Shown piece by piece: positions 53,695 through 62,742 of a stretch of DNA of 64,000 nt (its first letter is position 1; each line of letters starts with the position of its first letter). Source of the DNA: Psychrobacillus psychrodurans (GTDB taxonomy: Bacteria; Bacillota; Bacilli; Bacillales_A; Planococcaceae). The DNA lies in assembly GCA_900114885.1 (NCBI GenBank), contig FOUN01000001.1, positions 186,001 to 250,000 on the forward strand. The letters run 5' to 3'. A program made the translations under genes and the position numbers. The notes below the pieces were generated by a model. That model was not told where the DNA came from, did no database searches, and saw nothing but the letters and a program-made list of their open reading frames with translations.

Positions 53695-54612
53695 TTACTG
53701 TTTTAAAAAGCTGTCTTTAAAGAACTCCAATTGATAATCTAACGATATTGGATCATTAAAGTAAAACTCTTCTGCATTTGCTTCAAACAGTTGTCCATTT
53801 TGAACAGCGGGAATATTTTTAAAAACGTCTGTCTCTTGGAATGAGTTATCTTGATCAGCTACTTTACTAAATATGACATAGTCACCTGCATATTCAGGAA
53901 GAACCTCTAAAGACAAAGCATAATATCCGGCCTCTAAAGCCATTTCTTTTACTTTTTCAGGCATATTCAGTCCCATTGCTTGATAGATAACTTCTGTACC
54001 ACGTCCCCAATTATCTCCAAACACATATAATTGTTTGTCAAAGTTTTCAATAACAGAAACAGTTGCATCCTCACCAATTTTTGCTTTAATTTCTTTTCCA
54101 GCTACTGCTGAACGTTCTTTGAAATTGTCAATCCATGCTTGTGCTTCTTTTTCTTTGTTAAGCAATTTTCCTATTTCTAAATGCTGTGTCAAATAATCTA
54201 CTTTTCCATAAGTGAATGTTACTGTCGGTGCAATTTCTTTAATTTTATCCAAGTTTTGAGTGGTAGAGGAACCGATGATTAAATCTGGGTCTAATTCAAT
54301 AATTTTTTCTAAGTTCTCTTCCGAAACTTCTTCGACATCTGCTAAGTAAGAATCGTATCCTGGGTTAGATTTTGACCACGAATCTACTCCAACTAAATTT
54401 ACATTTAGTGCAGCTACGTTTCCTGCATAAGTAGCAAGAACAACAACTCGTTTTGGATCTGCTGGAACTTCTACCGGACCAGTTTCGGACTCGTATGTAA
54501 TGGTAGTAGGTTCATCTTTCGTTTCACTTGCTTTTGTATCGGTAGTCTCACTGTTGCATGCACCTAGGATAAGAACTAGTAAAATTGTAAACGGCAATAG
54601 TAACTTCTTCAT
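53695..54612 (-). CDS. Iron-siderophore substrate-binding lipoprotein
   Basis: This 305-residue lipoprotein has signal MKKLLLPFTILLVLILGAC, with the lipobox LGAC and lipidation Cys at residue 19. A Thr/Glu-rich linker and a periplasmic-binding-protein fold follow (PADPKRVVVLATYAGNVAALNV; SEENLEKIIELDPDLIIGSS). Family clusters with the YfiY/FhuD-type siderophore-binding proteins. It delivers ferric-siderophore to the permeases. The ligand is not deducible. Site: aaaggagaatagacag. Confidence 0.93.
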   Translation of the reverse strand: MKKLLLPFTILLVLILGACNSETTDTKASETKDEPTTITYESETGPVEVPADPKRVVVLATYAGNVAALNVNLVGVDSWSKSNPGYDSYLADVEEVSEENLEKIIELDPDLIIGSSTTQNLDKIKEIAPTVTFTYGKVDYLTQHLEIGKLLNKEKEAQAWIDNFKERSAVAGKEIKAKIGEDATVSVIENFDKQLYVFGDNWGRGTEVIYQAMGLNMPEKVKEMALEAGYYALSLEVLPEYAGDYVIFSKVADQDNSFQETDVFKNIPAVQNGQLFEANAEEFYFNDPISLDYQLEFFKDSFLKQ

Positions 54613-54616
54613 CTGT

Positions 54617-55408
54617 CTATTCTCCTTTTAGTAAATCATATGTTATACACATTGGTTTGCTTGTACGGGGATCTATTCCGATTTCGGCATCTATATTAAA
54701 GACATCACGCAATACTTCTTTCGTAATTACTTCTTCACAAGAGCCAGCTTTCACAATTTGACCAGACTTTAAAGCGACGACATAATCTGCAAAACGTGCT
54801 GCTTGATTCAAATCGTGTAAGACCATTACAATAGTTCGTTTCTCTTGCTGATTTAGACGTTGCAGGAGCTCAAGAACTTCTAATTGGTGTGCCATATCTA
54901 AATAAGTGGTAGGTTCATCAAGAAATATAATCTCTGTTTCTTGTGCAAGGGCCATCGCTATCCAAACACGCTGACGTTGTCCACCGGAAAGAGAATCCAC
55001 TGGTAAATACTTAAATGAGCTAGTGTTGGTCACTTGGAGTGCCCAATCTATTACCTCGTAATCCTTTTTGGAAAGTCTTCCAAAACCAGTTTGGTAAGGA
55101 AAGCGCCCATACGATACTAATTCTCCTACAGTGAGGCCGCTTGCACTCTCAGGTGTTTGAGGTAAAATGGCCATTTTCTTTGCAAGGATTTTAGTGTTTT
55201 CTTTCGCAACGTTTTTACCATCTAATACAACTGCACCAGAATGATGAGAAATGATTCGTGTAATCGCTTTAAGAAGAGTGGACTTGCCACAACCGTTCGG
55301 TCCTATTATCGTAGTAATTTTCTGATTTGGGATTTGTACCGACAAATCCTTTACGATGAGTTGCTCACCGTAGCCAATGGATAAATCGTCCGTATATAAA
55401 CGAACCAT
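54617..55408 (-). CDS. Iron-siderophore ABC transporter ATP-binding protein
   Basis: This 263-residue ATPase (YusV/FhuC type) has GPNGCGKSTLL, DSLSGGQRQRVWIAMALAQ, IIFLDEPTTYLDMAHQ and VLHDLNQAARFADYV. It is the first gene of the operon, followed by the lipoprotein gene with four bases between. The Fur box lies about 37 bases upstream of the start, so iron represses transcription. It powers the two FecCD permeases. Confidence 0.93.
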   Translation of the reverse strand: MVRLYTDDLSIGYGEQLIVKDLSVQIPNQKITTIIGPNGCGKSTLLKAITRIISHHSGAVVLDGKNVAKENTKILAKKMAILPQTPESASGLTVGELVSYGRFPYQTGFGRLSKKDYEVIDWALQVTNTSSFKYLPVDSLSGGQRQRVWIAMALAQETEIIFLDEPTTYLDMAHQLEVLELLQRLNQQEKRTIVMVLHDLNQAARFADYVVALKSGQIVKAGSCEEVITKEVLRDVFNIDAEIGIDPRTSKPMCITYDLLKGE

Positions 55409-55444
55409 TTGAATACCTCCAAACTAATTCTTGCTTATTTTAAT

Positions 55445-55463
55445 GATAACGATTATCATTATC
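55445..55463. promoter_or_regulatory. Fur box in a divergent promoter region
   Basis: GATAACGATTATCATTATC differs from the classical 19-base GATAATGATAATCATTATC palindrome at one position when read on the minus strand (GATAATGATAATCGTTATC). It lies between the siderophore operon and the ferredoxin-NADP reductase gene, and may control both. Confidence 0.9.
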
Positions 55464-55531
55464 ATATTAGCAACTATATTTAATAATTTAACTGATGTCA
55501 ACAAAATATTTTTTAGGGTGGGAGACTGAAA

Positions 55532-56572
55532 ATGCATAATGTATTTGACGTGACGATTATTGGTGGAGGTCCAGCGGGCCTATATTCGGCTTTTTATAGT
55601 GGTTTAAGGGAAATGAAAACGAAAATTATAGAATTTCAACCTCAATTAGGAGGAAAGATACATGTGTACCCTGAGAAAATGATTTGGGACGTAGGGGGGC
55701 AGACTCCGATTTCAGGAGAGCGTTTAATCGATCAATTAGTTCAACAAGGACTAACATTTGACCCTGAAGTTGTAGTTAATGAGAAAGTAGATTCCATTAC
55801 TCGCAATGAAGATGGTATTTTTGTATTGCATGCTGCTTCAGGCGTAAAACATTACTCAAAAACTATTATCATTGCAGTAGGAAGTGGAATTTTAAAACCA
55901 ACTAAGTTAGAAATCGAAGGCGCTGAGCGTTTCGAGGTCAGCAACTTAAACTATACGGTCAAATCAATTCAACGTTTTAAGGATAAAACAGTTATTATCT
56001 CAGGCGGAGGTAATGCAGCCATTGACTGGGCTAATGAACTAGAGCCGATTGCGAAAAAGGTATATGTAACATATCGTAAAGATACATTAAATGGTCACGA
56101 AGCACAGGTAACACAATTATTAGAAAGCTCTGTAACCTGCTTTTTCAATACAAAGATTACCAAGCTAATTGCTAATGCAAACCATGATATGATAGAACGA
56201 GTTGCTATATTTGACAATGAAACAGGAGAAACAACACAAGTAGAAATTGATGAGGTTATTATAAACCACGGCTATGATCGAGAAGCAGAACTACTTAAAA
56301 GTAGTGGAGTACCAATTGAAATCGCAGATGATTTTTATGTAAAGGGCACAAGTTCATGTGAATCATCCATCGATGGTATTTATGCAGCAGGTGATATTAT
56401 TCAATATCCAGGCAAAGTAAATTTAATAGCTGGAACCTTCCAAGATGCTGCAAATGCGGTCAATCAGGCTAAGCAATATATTCAACCAGATGCTAATAAA
56501 TATGCGATGGTATCTTCACATAATGAAGTATTTAAAGAACGAAATAAAAAACTAATAAAGCAACTCGTATAA
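55532..56572 (+). CDS. Ferredoxin/flavodoxin-NADP reductase (YumC/YcgT type)
   Basis: This 346-residue FAD/NADPH enzyme resembles thioredoxin reductase without the CxxC motif. FAD loop DVTIIGGGPAGLYSAFYSG is at the N-terminus and NADP loop VIISGGGNAAIDWANEL near residue 155. GIYAAGDI is at the C-terminal FAD contact. It moves electrons from NADPH to ferredoxin or flavodoxin, which can help release iron from siderophores. In B. subtilis the paralogue YcgT is Fur-controlled, which fits the adjacent Fur box. Site: gggtgggagactgaaa. Confidence 0.92.
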   Translation: MHNVFDVTIIGGGPAGLYSAFYSGLREMKTKIIEFQPQLGGKIHVYPEKMIWDVGGQTPISGERLIDQLVQQGLTFDPEVVVNEKVDSITRNEDGIFVLHAASGVKHYSKTIIIAVGSGILKPTKLEIEGAERFEVSNLNYTVKSIQRFKDKTVIISGGGNAAIDWANELEPIAKKVYVTYRKDTLNGHEAQVTQLLESSVTCFFNTKITKLIANANHDMIERVAIFDNETGETTQVEIDEVIINHGYDREAELLKSSGVPIEIADDFYVKGTSSCESSIDGIYAAGDIIQYPGKVNLIAGTFQDAANAVNQAKQYIQPDANKYAMVSSHNEVFKERNKKLIKQLV

Positions 56573-56606
56573 AAATTATGCATTTAAGTTAACCTACCCA
56601 CCAAAT

Positions 56607-56646
56607 AGTTGTTTCTAAGTGATCTATACTTGGAAACAACTTTTTT
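56607..56646 (+). terminator. Intrinsic terminator of the reductase gene
   Basis: Outer stem agttgtttc / gaaacaact and inner aagt / actt, followed by TTTTTT. Confidence 0.85.
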
Positions 56647-56740
56647 ATATAGATAGTAATTAGAGTCTGCACATTTAGATTGTGAATTACTAAAATGATT
56701 TGGGAATATTATCCGTTTCGAAAGTAAAAGGTAATTGACC

Positions 56741-56831
56741 GCAAGTAAATATAGAAATAGAGCAAGTAAATCCTTACGAGCGCAAGTATCTACAGATGGA
56801 AGCAAGTAAATAATAGATGAGAGCAAGTAAA
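56741..56831 (+). repeat. Five phased gcaagtaaa repeats
   Basis: Copies begin at 56741, 56762, 56782, 56802 and 56823, spaced 21, 20, 20 and 21 bases. That is two helical turns, so all copies face one side of the DNA. The third copy is gcaagtatc. The rest of the gap up to 57032 holds no gene that I can see. Confidence 0.75.
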
Positions 56832-57032
56832 AACAAAATGCTTTTCTCAAAAGCTAAGAATATGGAGTATCTAGCCATACACCTAGTGCTCATAGTATTT
56901 AAAGAATTTACACTATTGGAAGTAAAGATAAATAGTAAGTGTTTGCCCGGTAAAGAAGCGTGGTAGCAAACGAAATTACATCTTCGAGGGCTGCTCTATG
57001 AATAAGATAGTATCTTTTCCATGAGATTACCG

Positions 57033-57078
57033 AAAAAAAGTTCTATTGGCTGTGACGTATGTCGCAACCAATAGAACT
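57033..57078 (-). terminator. Intrinsic terminator of the DUF2804 gene
   Basis: Arms agttctattgg / ccaatagaact, with an inner tgcgac / gtcaca stem, followed on the minus strand by seven Ts. It is 115 bases beyond the stop of the gene. Confidence 0.75.
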
Positions 57079-57192
57079 AAAAATTCACTTGATAATTATA
57101 TAGTAAAACCTCAGTCCAAAGCCCTTCAAAAACAATTGAAACAGGTTTTGAACTTTAAAGACCGGGAGTTTATTTGTCCGTTTTTTCTGAAA

Positions 57193-58215
57193 TTACCATT
57201 TAGCTTTGTGTTCTTCAATACATCCTAGTAATTGTTTTACTTCAAGTGTAGGTCCATTTTCTAGTTGAATTTTGCCGTTAAAATAGCCTATCATCTGATG
57301 AACTTCGGAGAAGATAAGTTTTAAATCAGTTTTAGCAATGCGGTGGAAAAATGGAGTGAATGTCATATTCACTTCATCAGAAAACTTTGTATTGACCTTC
57401 CATGGTTTCATAAAATCATTTGTATCATATGTAAACAATAAATCTTCATGAATTTTGGTCATTATACCGTCAATGATGATAGCATTTTCGGTCATCCCTG
57501 TACCATCCGTCCATTTCCCGCCAAAATTTAATCCGATTCTCTTAGAACCAACTCGTTGAGAAGCAAATCCCCAGTTCCATACAGCTTCTCTTGGCCAAAT
57601 TCCTCTACCATAATCGAGTACTGCAAAATTATCCTCTGGCTGGAAGCTGTAACGTGAATCACCAATCTTTACAAAGCCGGACGTTGGGAGTGTATGGTGC
57701 TTCCCAGTAAATTGAAATTGGGTCCGACTCCAAGGAATTACTACATTTAAAGATTCGTCCTCAGCAGGGTGAGATATATGCAAATCAGCATGTAGTAAAT
57801 CACCATCAAAATCAGGGATTGTTACCGTCATATGAGTTTCGTTTTGTATAAATAATAATTGGATAGTCATTTCTTTAGAATGAAGTTGAATACTTTCCAA
57901 AATATTAGATGGCATTTTTAGTTTGTTTCCCAAAGGAATCGTAACTGTTTTTTCTACGTATCGTTGCGTTTCATAGTTAAGGAAATAGACAAAGCAAACT
58001 GCTGCGTAATCTAGATGGCTGATAGTTGCAGAAAAAAGAATATCATCCCCAAAGACACACCAGTAATTCCACTTTTTCTTTCGCATATAGTGACCTTTTA
58101 AATTGCTTTCAATTATGGGTTTCTTTGCGTATCCAATTGCTTTTGGGTTCAAATTACCTTTTTTATCGCAAAGTAAAGTGGGCTCTGAAATTTCTTTTTC
58201 TGCATGCTGTTTCAC
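57193..58215 (-). CDS. DUF2804 domain protein
   Basis: This 340-residue protein of the DUF2804 family shows the opening EISEPTLLCDKKGNLNPKAIGYAKKP, WNYWCVFGDDILFSATISHLDY, and later DYGRGIWPREAVWNWGFASQ and GLNFGGKWTDGTGMTENAI. The all-beta arrangement of Trp- and Gly-rich motifs is kept along the length. No reaction is established for it. I start at GTG 58215 because aaaggaagatggcca precedes it; the longer frame to 58248 contains that site. Single gene. Confidence 0.83.
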   Translation of the reverse strand: MKQHAEKEISEPTLLCDKKGNLNPKAIGYAKKPIIESNLKGHYMRKKKWNYWCVFGDDILFSATISHLDYAAVCFVYFLNYETQRYVEKTVTIPLGNKLKMPSNILESIQLHSKEMTIQLLFIQNETHMTVTIPDFDGDLLHADLHISHPAEDESLNVVIPWSRTQFQFTGKHHTLPTSGFVKIGDSRYSFQPEDNFAVLDYGRGIWPREAVWNWGFASQRVGSKRIGLNFGGKWTDGTGMTENAIIIDGIMTKIHEDLLFTYDTNDFMKPWKVNTKFSDEVNMTFTPFFHRIAKTDLKLIFSEVHQMIGYFNGKIQLENGPTLEVKQLLGCIEEHKAKW

Positions 58216-58329
58216 TGGCCATCTTCCTTTCTTAAAGTAATTTGTCAAAAAAATAAATTAGTTCATTAATTCCATACTAGCATATATTTTCTGTTTAATC
58301 ATATAAACAAAATAGAGGGAGGATGAAAA

Positions 58330-58818
58330 ATGGCAACTTACAATCGTGAGGCAGCAGTAGCCTATGCACAAAAGTGGTGGAATAGCTATAACCCAAGATT
58401 TCCGATGTTCGATGTTGACTGTACAAATTACATTTCACAATGCTTGTTTGCTGGGGGGGCCCCTATGAGAGGGCAACCAAATCGGGAGCGCGGGTGGTGG
58501 TTAAGTAATGAAACATGGAGTCTGAGCTGGAGCACTCCTCATTCATTGCGCTGGTACTTGGCTGGATCGACAAAGGGGCTTCAAGCAACTCAAGTTAATT
58601 CACCTGATCAGTTAATCCCAGGTGATCTTATTTTTTATGATTTCCAAGGCGATGGTAGATACGATCACTCTACCATTGTAACAAGTGTCCAAGATGGAGT
58701 TCCCTATGTTAATGCACATACGAATAATAGCCGTAATCGTTACTGGAGCTACGAGGATTCTTATGCGCATACACCAAGAACGAAGTATATATTCTTCCAC
58801 ATAAAAGATAAATTTTAA
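58330..58818 (+). CDS. Amidase domain protein (Amidase_6, NlpC/P60-like fold)
   Basis: This 162-residue protein has the Amidase_6 domain common in Bacilli: [19 protein letters not shown], catalytic Cys in [31 protein letters not shown] with the His, and HTNNSRNR. No signal peptide is present in the frame, yet such domains often act on the cell wall or spore wall. Substrate unknown. The site is gagggaggatgaaaa. Confidence 0.88.
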   Translation: MATYNREAAVAYAQKWWNSYNPRFPMFDVDCTNYISQCLFAGGAPMRGQPNRERGWWLSNETWSLSWSTPHSLRWYLAGSTKGLQATQVNSPDQLIPGDLIFYDFQGDGRYDHSTIVTSVQDGVPYVNAHTNNSRNRYWSYEDSYAHTPRTKYIFFHIKDKF

Positions 58819-58862
58819 GGATGATTTATGACAAATTAGGAATCATAGGGATGATTAAAATT

Positions 58863-58900
58863 AAAAAGACTTCCGATAGTAACGCTTCGGAAGTCTTTTT
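58863..58900 (+). terminator. Intrinsic terminator of the amidase gene
   Basis: Arms aaaaagacttccga / tcggaagtcttttt. The following 145 bases hold only the leader of the next small gene. Confidence 0.85.
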
Positions 58901-59048
58901 TAGGTTATTTTAGTAAGGGTTTTGATTAGTTGTGTATTAAATTAATCCAGCAAGCTTTTAAAAAGTACTTATTATAATAATTATTTGAAAATTCAATCAA
59001 ATTATAGTATAATAACTGCAAACAATAGATTGAAAGGAGCTGAAAATT

Positions 59049-59228
59049 TTGCTCATCTCAATAATTTTAGGAATTTCCTTGTTATTCATAGTTTTCGGAG
59101 TTGCTTATGATTATTTCTTCCGAAAAAGCTTTGTTGAAACAAGAAAAGGTCCTGCTACTCAAAACGATGGTCGCGTGAAGCTAGATGTAGCTACAAACCA
59201 AGCGGTAAATACGATGAACATGCCATAA
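59049..59228 (+). CDS. Small membrane protein, 59 residues
   Basis: The frame starts with TTG, eight bases after gaaaggagctg, and reads MLISIILGISLLFIVFGVAY, then DYFFRKSFVETRKGP... It has one N-terminal helix (residues 2-21) and a hydrophilic tail ending NTMNMP. No family recognised. The strong site, the conventional membrane-anchor design and the absence of other coding signal support it as a real gene. It may be missed by annotators because it is short. Confidence 0.65.
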   Translation: MLISIILGISLLFIVFGVAYDYFFRKSFVETRKGPATQNDGRVKLDVATNQAVNTMNMP

Positions 59229-59302
59229 AAAATTGTCCTTAATTGCGAAATTTTTAATGTCTGTTTACTAGACTTGAAAAATTAATGAAATTTTGATAGG
59301 TA

Positions 59303-60151
59303 TTACAAATACCAAAGTAAGGCAACTGTATCCTCACCGGCATGTACTGCAAGGGATGTGCTTATTTCACCGATAGTGAACTGTAAATGCGGTGCTTGTT
59401 GTAAAATTGCTTCTTTTAAGTCAATTGCCTGTTGCTCCGCGTTTGCATGCATTATATACACATGCTTTAGACCATCCTTGTCTGCAGCTACAACCGCCTT
59501 ATTAATAAGATACTGGAGCGCCTTTTTATGAGATCGAACTTTATCTAATTCCTTAAGCTCACCTTGTGGGGTAATTTGAATAATTGGTTTTATTTTCAGT
59601 AGGCTTCCTAAATAGAATTGAGCACTGCTCAACCTTCCGCCTTTATACAGCTGAGTTAAGTTACCTATTAAGATATAATTACGAAACTTCGAAGTCATTT
59701 CTCGTAACTTAGCTGCAATGTACTCATAGTATAGACCCTCTTCTTGTAACTGCAAGCCTTTTTCAACTAATCCTGTAATACCTGCTGATAAGGAAAGTGA
59801 GTCGATAAATTCTACTTGGACTTGTGCAACCTGAGCTCCACTAATTGACGAAGATAGTGTACCACTCAGACTTTTAGAGACGTGTATTGCTATGATAGAA
59901 TCATATTCTTTACTCAGCTTTTCATACAACACTGAAAATTCACCAGCAGAAGGCTGAGAGGTTTTAATTGATTCTGTTCCATTACGTATACGATCATACA
60001 GTTGCTCGGGTGTTAGATCTATGCCATCTACAAATTGTTCTAAACCAAAATGAATATTAAGTGGGATAGTGTATACATCTGGGTGGTTTTTTAATGTATT
60101 GCTCATATATGCACTGCTATCGACTAACCACGCGATTTCTTTCAAAGTCAT
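59303..60151 (-). CDS. DegV family fatty-acid-binding protein
   Basis: This 282-residue cytosolic protein of the DegV (FakB-like) family binds a fatty acid and presents it to the FakA kinase. It has VDSSAYMSN, IPLNIHFG, KTSQPSAGEF, HVSKSLSGTLSSSI and GRLSSAQFYLGSLLKIKPII near residue 175. No fakA gene is adjacent. The ATG follows ctaggatgttcgaaa. The neighbour PlsY uses acyl-phosphate, so a link to phospholipid synthesis is possible. Confidence 0.9.
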   Translation of the reverse strand: MTLKEIAWLVDSSAYMSNTLKNHPDVYTIPLNIHFGLEQFVDGIDLTPEQLYDRIRNGTESIKTSQPSAGEFSVLYEKLSKEYDSIIAIHVSKSLSGTLSSSISGAQVAQVQVEFIDSLSLSAGITGLVEKGLQLQEEGLYYEYIAAKLREMTSKFRNYILIGNLTQLYKGGRLSSAQFYLGSLLKIKPIIQITPQGELKELDKVRSHKKALQYLINKAVVAADKDGLKHVYIMHANAEQQAIDLKEAILQQAPHLQFTIGEISTSLAVHAGEDTVALLWYL

Positions 60152-60256
60152 TTTCGAACATCCTAACTTATTTATTATTTAAAAGATAGTAATTACATCG
60201 TACTAGTCTTTAATATATGTGCATTGTATCAGTAAAATATTATAAAAACAATAACA

Positions 60257-60829
60257 TTAAATTGTCTTTTTCCACCATCTTTTATCCCATGATTCCAGGA
60301 TATCGAATCGGTGACGAACTAGAATAATGAGAATTGCAATAGAGAGCGGCCACAGGGAAGCAAATGTAGGTATTATCCAAGACAAAATAACGTATACACT
60401 AAATGATATGGTCATACTTAGGGTCGCACTCCTAAGCAACGCTATCAAAATGATAAAACAAATGACAAGCATACCAAACAATAGTGGCTCTATTACTATC
60501 GATACACCGATAAACGTGGCAATTCCTTTACCACCCTTACCCTTTAACCAAAATGGAAACAGATGTCCCAAAATTACTGCTACTCCACCAATGGCAATAA
60601 ATTGCAAAGAGTACTGAAAATAGAAACCAATATATATTACAAGAACACCTTTTAAAGCATCACCCAAAAATGTAAGGAGAAATGCGGATTTCCCAAGTAC
60701 AGCCCCAGCATTTCTTGCACCCAAATTACCACTTCGTTCTTTCCTTAAATCAATTTTTTTCCATTTACCAATCCACCAAGCAGAAAGAAAGTTACCAAAA
60801 ATATAGCTGAACAACCAATAGTAAAGCAT
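60257..60829 (-). CDS. Glycerol-3-phosphate acyltransferase PlsY-like
   Basis: This 190-residue integral membrane enzyme transfers an acyl group from acyl-phosphate to glycerol-3-phosphate. Three PlsY motifs are seen: RSGNLGARNAG (here GNLGARN rather than GNPGAxN), GHLFPFWLKGKGGKGIATF, and RHRFDIL near the C-terminus (usual RHxxNI). The Leu/Arg changes suggest a divergent paralogue rather than the main plsY. It is transcribed together with DegV in the same direction. Confidence 0.87.
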   Translation of the reverse strand: MLYYWLFSYIFGNFLSAWWIGKWKKIDLRKERSGNLGARNAGAVLGKSAFLLTFLGDALKGVLVIYIGFYFQYSLQFIAIGGVAVILGHLFPFWLKGKGGKGIATFIGVSIVIEPLLFGMLVICFIILIALLRSATLSMTISFSVYVILSWIIPTFASLWPLSIAILIILVRHRFDILESWDKRWWKKTI

Positions 60830-61040
60830 AATATCACCTCAGGTATGTATGTAAAGTAAAGGAGGAGGACCTTGAATCTTAAATTTTATTTTACACCACA
60901 GACAAGGAAAAAAATATCGAATAACACTCTAAATGCATCCAAACACAACGGAAAAAAATCAAGTCACTTTCTTATAGACGACTAAATTGGTATGATGGAG
61001 AAAATAACTCAAATAGTAAAAAGGGAGATTGGAATATTAA

Positions 61041-61616
61041 ATGGTGCAATCACTAACGGTACGCGATGCGATAATTCAAAGAAGATCTATTAAATTATTT
61101 AATGGACAGCCTGTAGATAGAGAAGAACTATTATCTATTATGGAAGATGCGGTATGGGCACCGAACCATCAATTAAGACAACCATGGAGATTTATCGTGG
61201 CGTGTGGAAAAGAATTAGATGATTTATATAGTGTATTAAAAGAATTTGCAGTTCCTAAATGGAAAGAGCTTTCGGAAGAGGATTTAGAAAAACAAATGAA
61301 GAAATTTACGACTCCTGGAGGATATGTATTTGTCGTTGTTCCTGAGGATGCTCGTCAAAAAGAACGTTTAGAAGATTATGCCGCAGCAAGTATGCTTGTA
61401 CAAAATATACAGTTATTAGCTTGGGACCGAGGTATTGGATCTTGCTGGAAAACTCCAGGATACTTAGACAATCCATTGTTTCGTAAAGCCCTTGGAATTC
61501 AACCAGGTGAACGCATAATAAGCATGCTTCAAGTTGGATACTTTGATGAAATGCCCAAACCAAAAGATCGCAAAGGTATAGAAGACCTAGTAACGATATT
61601 TGAGAAAAAAGATTAA
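61041..61616 (+). CDS. Nitroreductase family protein
   Basis: This 191-residue FMN oxidoreductase has RDAIIQRRSIKLFNGQPVD (FMN phosphate contacts), APNHQLRQPWRFIV, DYAAASMLVQNIQLLAWDRGIGSCW and GYFDEMPKPKDRK. It resembles YfhC/YdjA-type nitroreductases. The natural substrate is unknown. Unlike B. subtilis yfhC, I see no Fur box here. Site: aaaagggagattgga. Single gene. Confidence 0.9.
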   Translation: MVQSLTVRDAIIQRRSIKLFNGQPVDREELLSIMEDAVWAPNHQLRQPWRFIVACGKELDDLYSVLKEFAVPKWKELSEEDLEKQMKKFTTPGGYVFVVVPEDARQKERLEDYAAASMLVQNIQLLAWDRGIGSCWKTPGYLDNPLFRKALGIQPGERIISMLQVGYFDEMPKPKDRKGIEDLVTIFEKKD

Positions 61617-61624
61617 CTAAAAGA

Positions 61625-61664
61625 GTAGCGGGTGAGAGGCATTAGTCTCTTACTCGCTTTTTTA
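61625..61664 (+). terminator. Intrinsic terminator of the nitroreductase gene
   Basis: Stem agcgggtgagag / ctcttactcgct followed by TTTTTT. The next 240 bases hold only the short attccgctggagtc tract also seen near 10264. Confidence 0.8.
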
Positions 61665-61902
61665 AAGAAAGCATATAAAAATGTAGTGAAGCATATTCCG
61701 CTGGAGTCGCCACATGTCACTTTTATCAATAGAGGGAGTATCGCTCTACTAGGTATTTGGCAAAGCATATCGCTTAGATGATAAGCTTTTCTTATGCTAG
61801 CGCTAATTGCTTCCGTCTTTTTTTCTATATATTCGTTTATTTATCTAATACTATTTACAACTATTCGTTTTTAAAAAAATCACACACCAACTTTTATTCT
61901 TC

Positions 61903-62685
61903 TCAGTGGGAATAACTATTTGCTGGGTGCTTTGCATAATATGGAGGATGATTACCTTCTGATTCTTTAATTGTCATAGAATTTCGATCTACAATATAAG
62001 AAGTAAAATATCTACCTGAGATGTATCCTCTTTTCCATTCTTCTGAAAAGGTTACTACATATTCCTCATTACTAATGGAAGTTACACTTGTTTCCCTTTT
62101 TACCTCATAGTTATCAACGATTCCGGTCCATGTTCCCACTTTTTTCGGGAAATCACTAATCATCGTACCTTCACCCGAAGTTGCATACGTAACTGCCTCT
62201 TCCTGTGTAAATGGGGGGAGAGGAGGGGACATGACTTGTAAATACAGCCACAGAGAGAATAAGATAAGAAAAGGAGAGAGAATTAGGAAGAATAATTGCT
62301 TTGTTTTATAACTATTTTTTATCAACCATAAATCTATAAGAGCGAAGAAGATTGCGCTTGAAAAACCAGCAATAGCTAAGGTCATTTCCTTATAAGCAAT
62401 GCCGAATAATGCTCCAAAAACCCCAAGTATCCCTACATATAGCCATCTGTGAAGAATAAAATATTTTTTTTGTAATAATTCTACTCCAACTGAAATAATA
62501 TTTCCGTATACTAAAATTACTGCCCCGACGTACAAAGAGAAAAAGAAAGTCCAGCCTACAAAATGATTACCTTGCTCATAAATAGTCATATCTATATTAA
62601 GAAGGCTCATAACCATAGCAACAAGTATTGTTGTAACAAAAGTCGCAATTAGCTTGCGTGAGATGAAACTAACTCCTGTATCCAT
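61903..62685 (-). CDS. Hypothetical membrane protein with a C-terminal soluble domain
   Basis: This 260-residue protein has five or six helices in the first 150 residues. A soluble C-terminal part follows (about 155-260), with PPFTQEEAVTYATSGEGTM and VVTFSEEWKRGYISGRYFTSYIVD. The tail has a beta-rich, YpmB/PepSY-like look (EEYVVTFSEEW-K). I do not recognise a family. Site: ctaggaggatagt. It lies upstream of the M20 gene's terminator and is transcribed in the same direction. Confidence 0.7.
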   Translation of the reverse strand: MDTGVSFISRKLIATFVTTILVAMVMSLLNIDMTIYEQGNHFVGWTFFFSLYVGAVILVYGNIISVGVELLQKKYFILHRWLYVGILGVFGALFGIAYKEMTLAIAGFSSAIFFALIDLWLIKNSYKTKQLFFLILSPFLILFSLWLYLQVMSPPLPPFTQEEAVTYATSGEGTMISDFPKKVGTWTGIVDNYEVKRETSVTSISNEEYVVTFSEEWKRGYISGRYFTSYIVDRNSMTIKESEGNHPPYYAKHPANSYSH

Positions 62686-62705
62686 ACTATCCTCCTATGT
62701 TAAAA

Positions 62706-62736
62706 AGGCACATGGATTAGATAATCCATGTGTCTT
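62706..62736 (-). terminator. Intrinsic terminator of the M20 gene
   Basis: Stem cacatggatt / aatccatgtg followed by TTTTTA on the minus strand. Confidence 0.85.
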
Positions 62737-62742
62737 AAACAG

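Noticed and set aside
56741-56831. CRISPR array of short repeats
   Set aside because: Motif is only nine bases, with about 11-base gaps, one imperfect copy and no cas genes.
61680-61900. Gene between the nitroreductase and the membrane protein gene
   Set aside because: No frame with a ribosome binding site; only a short tract shared with about 10264.
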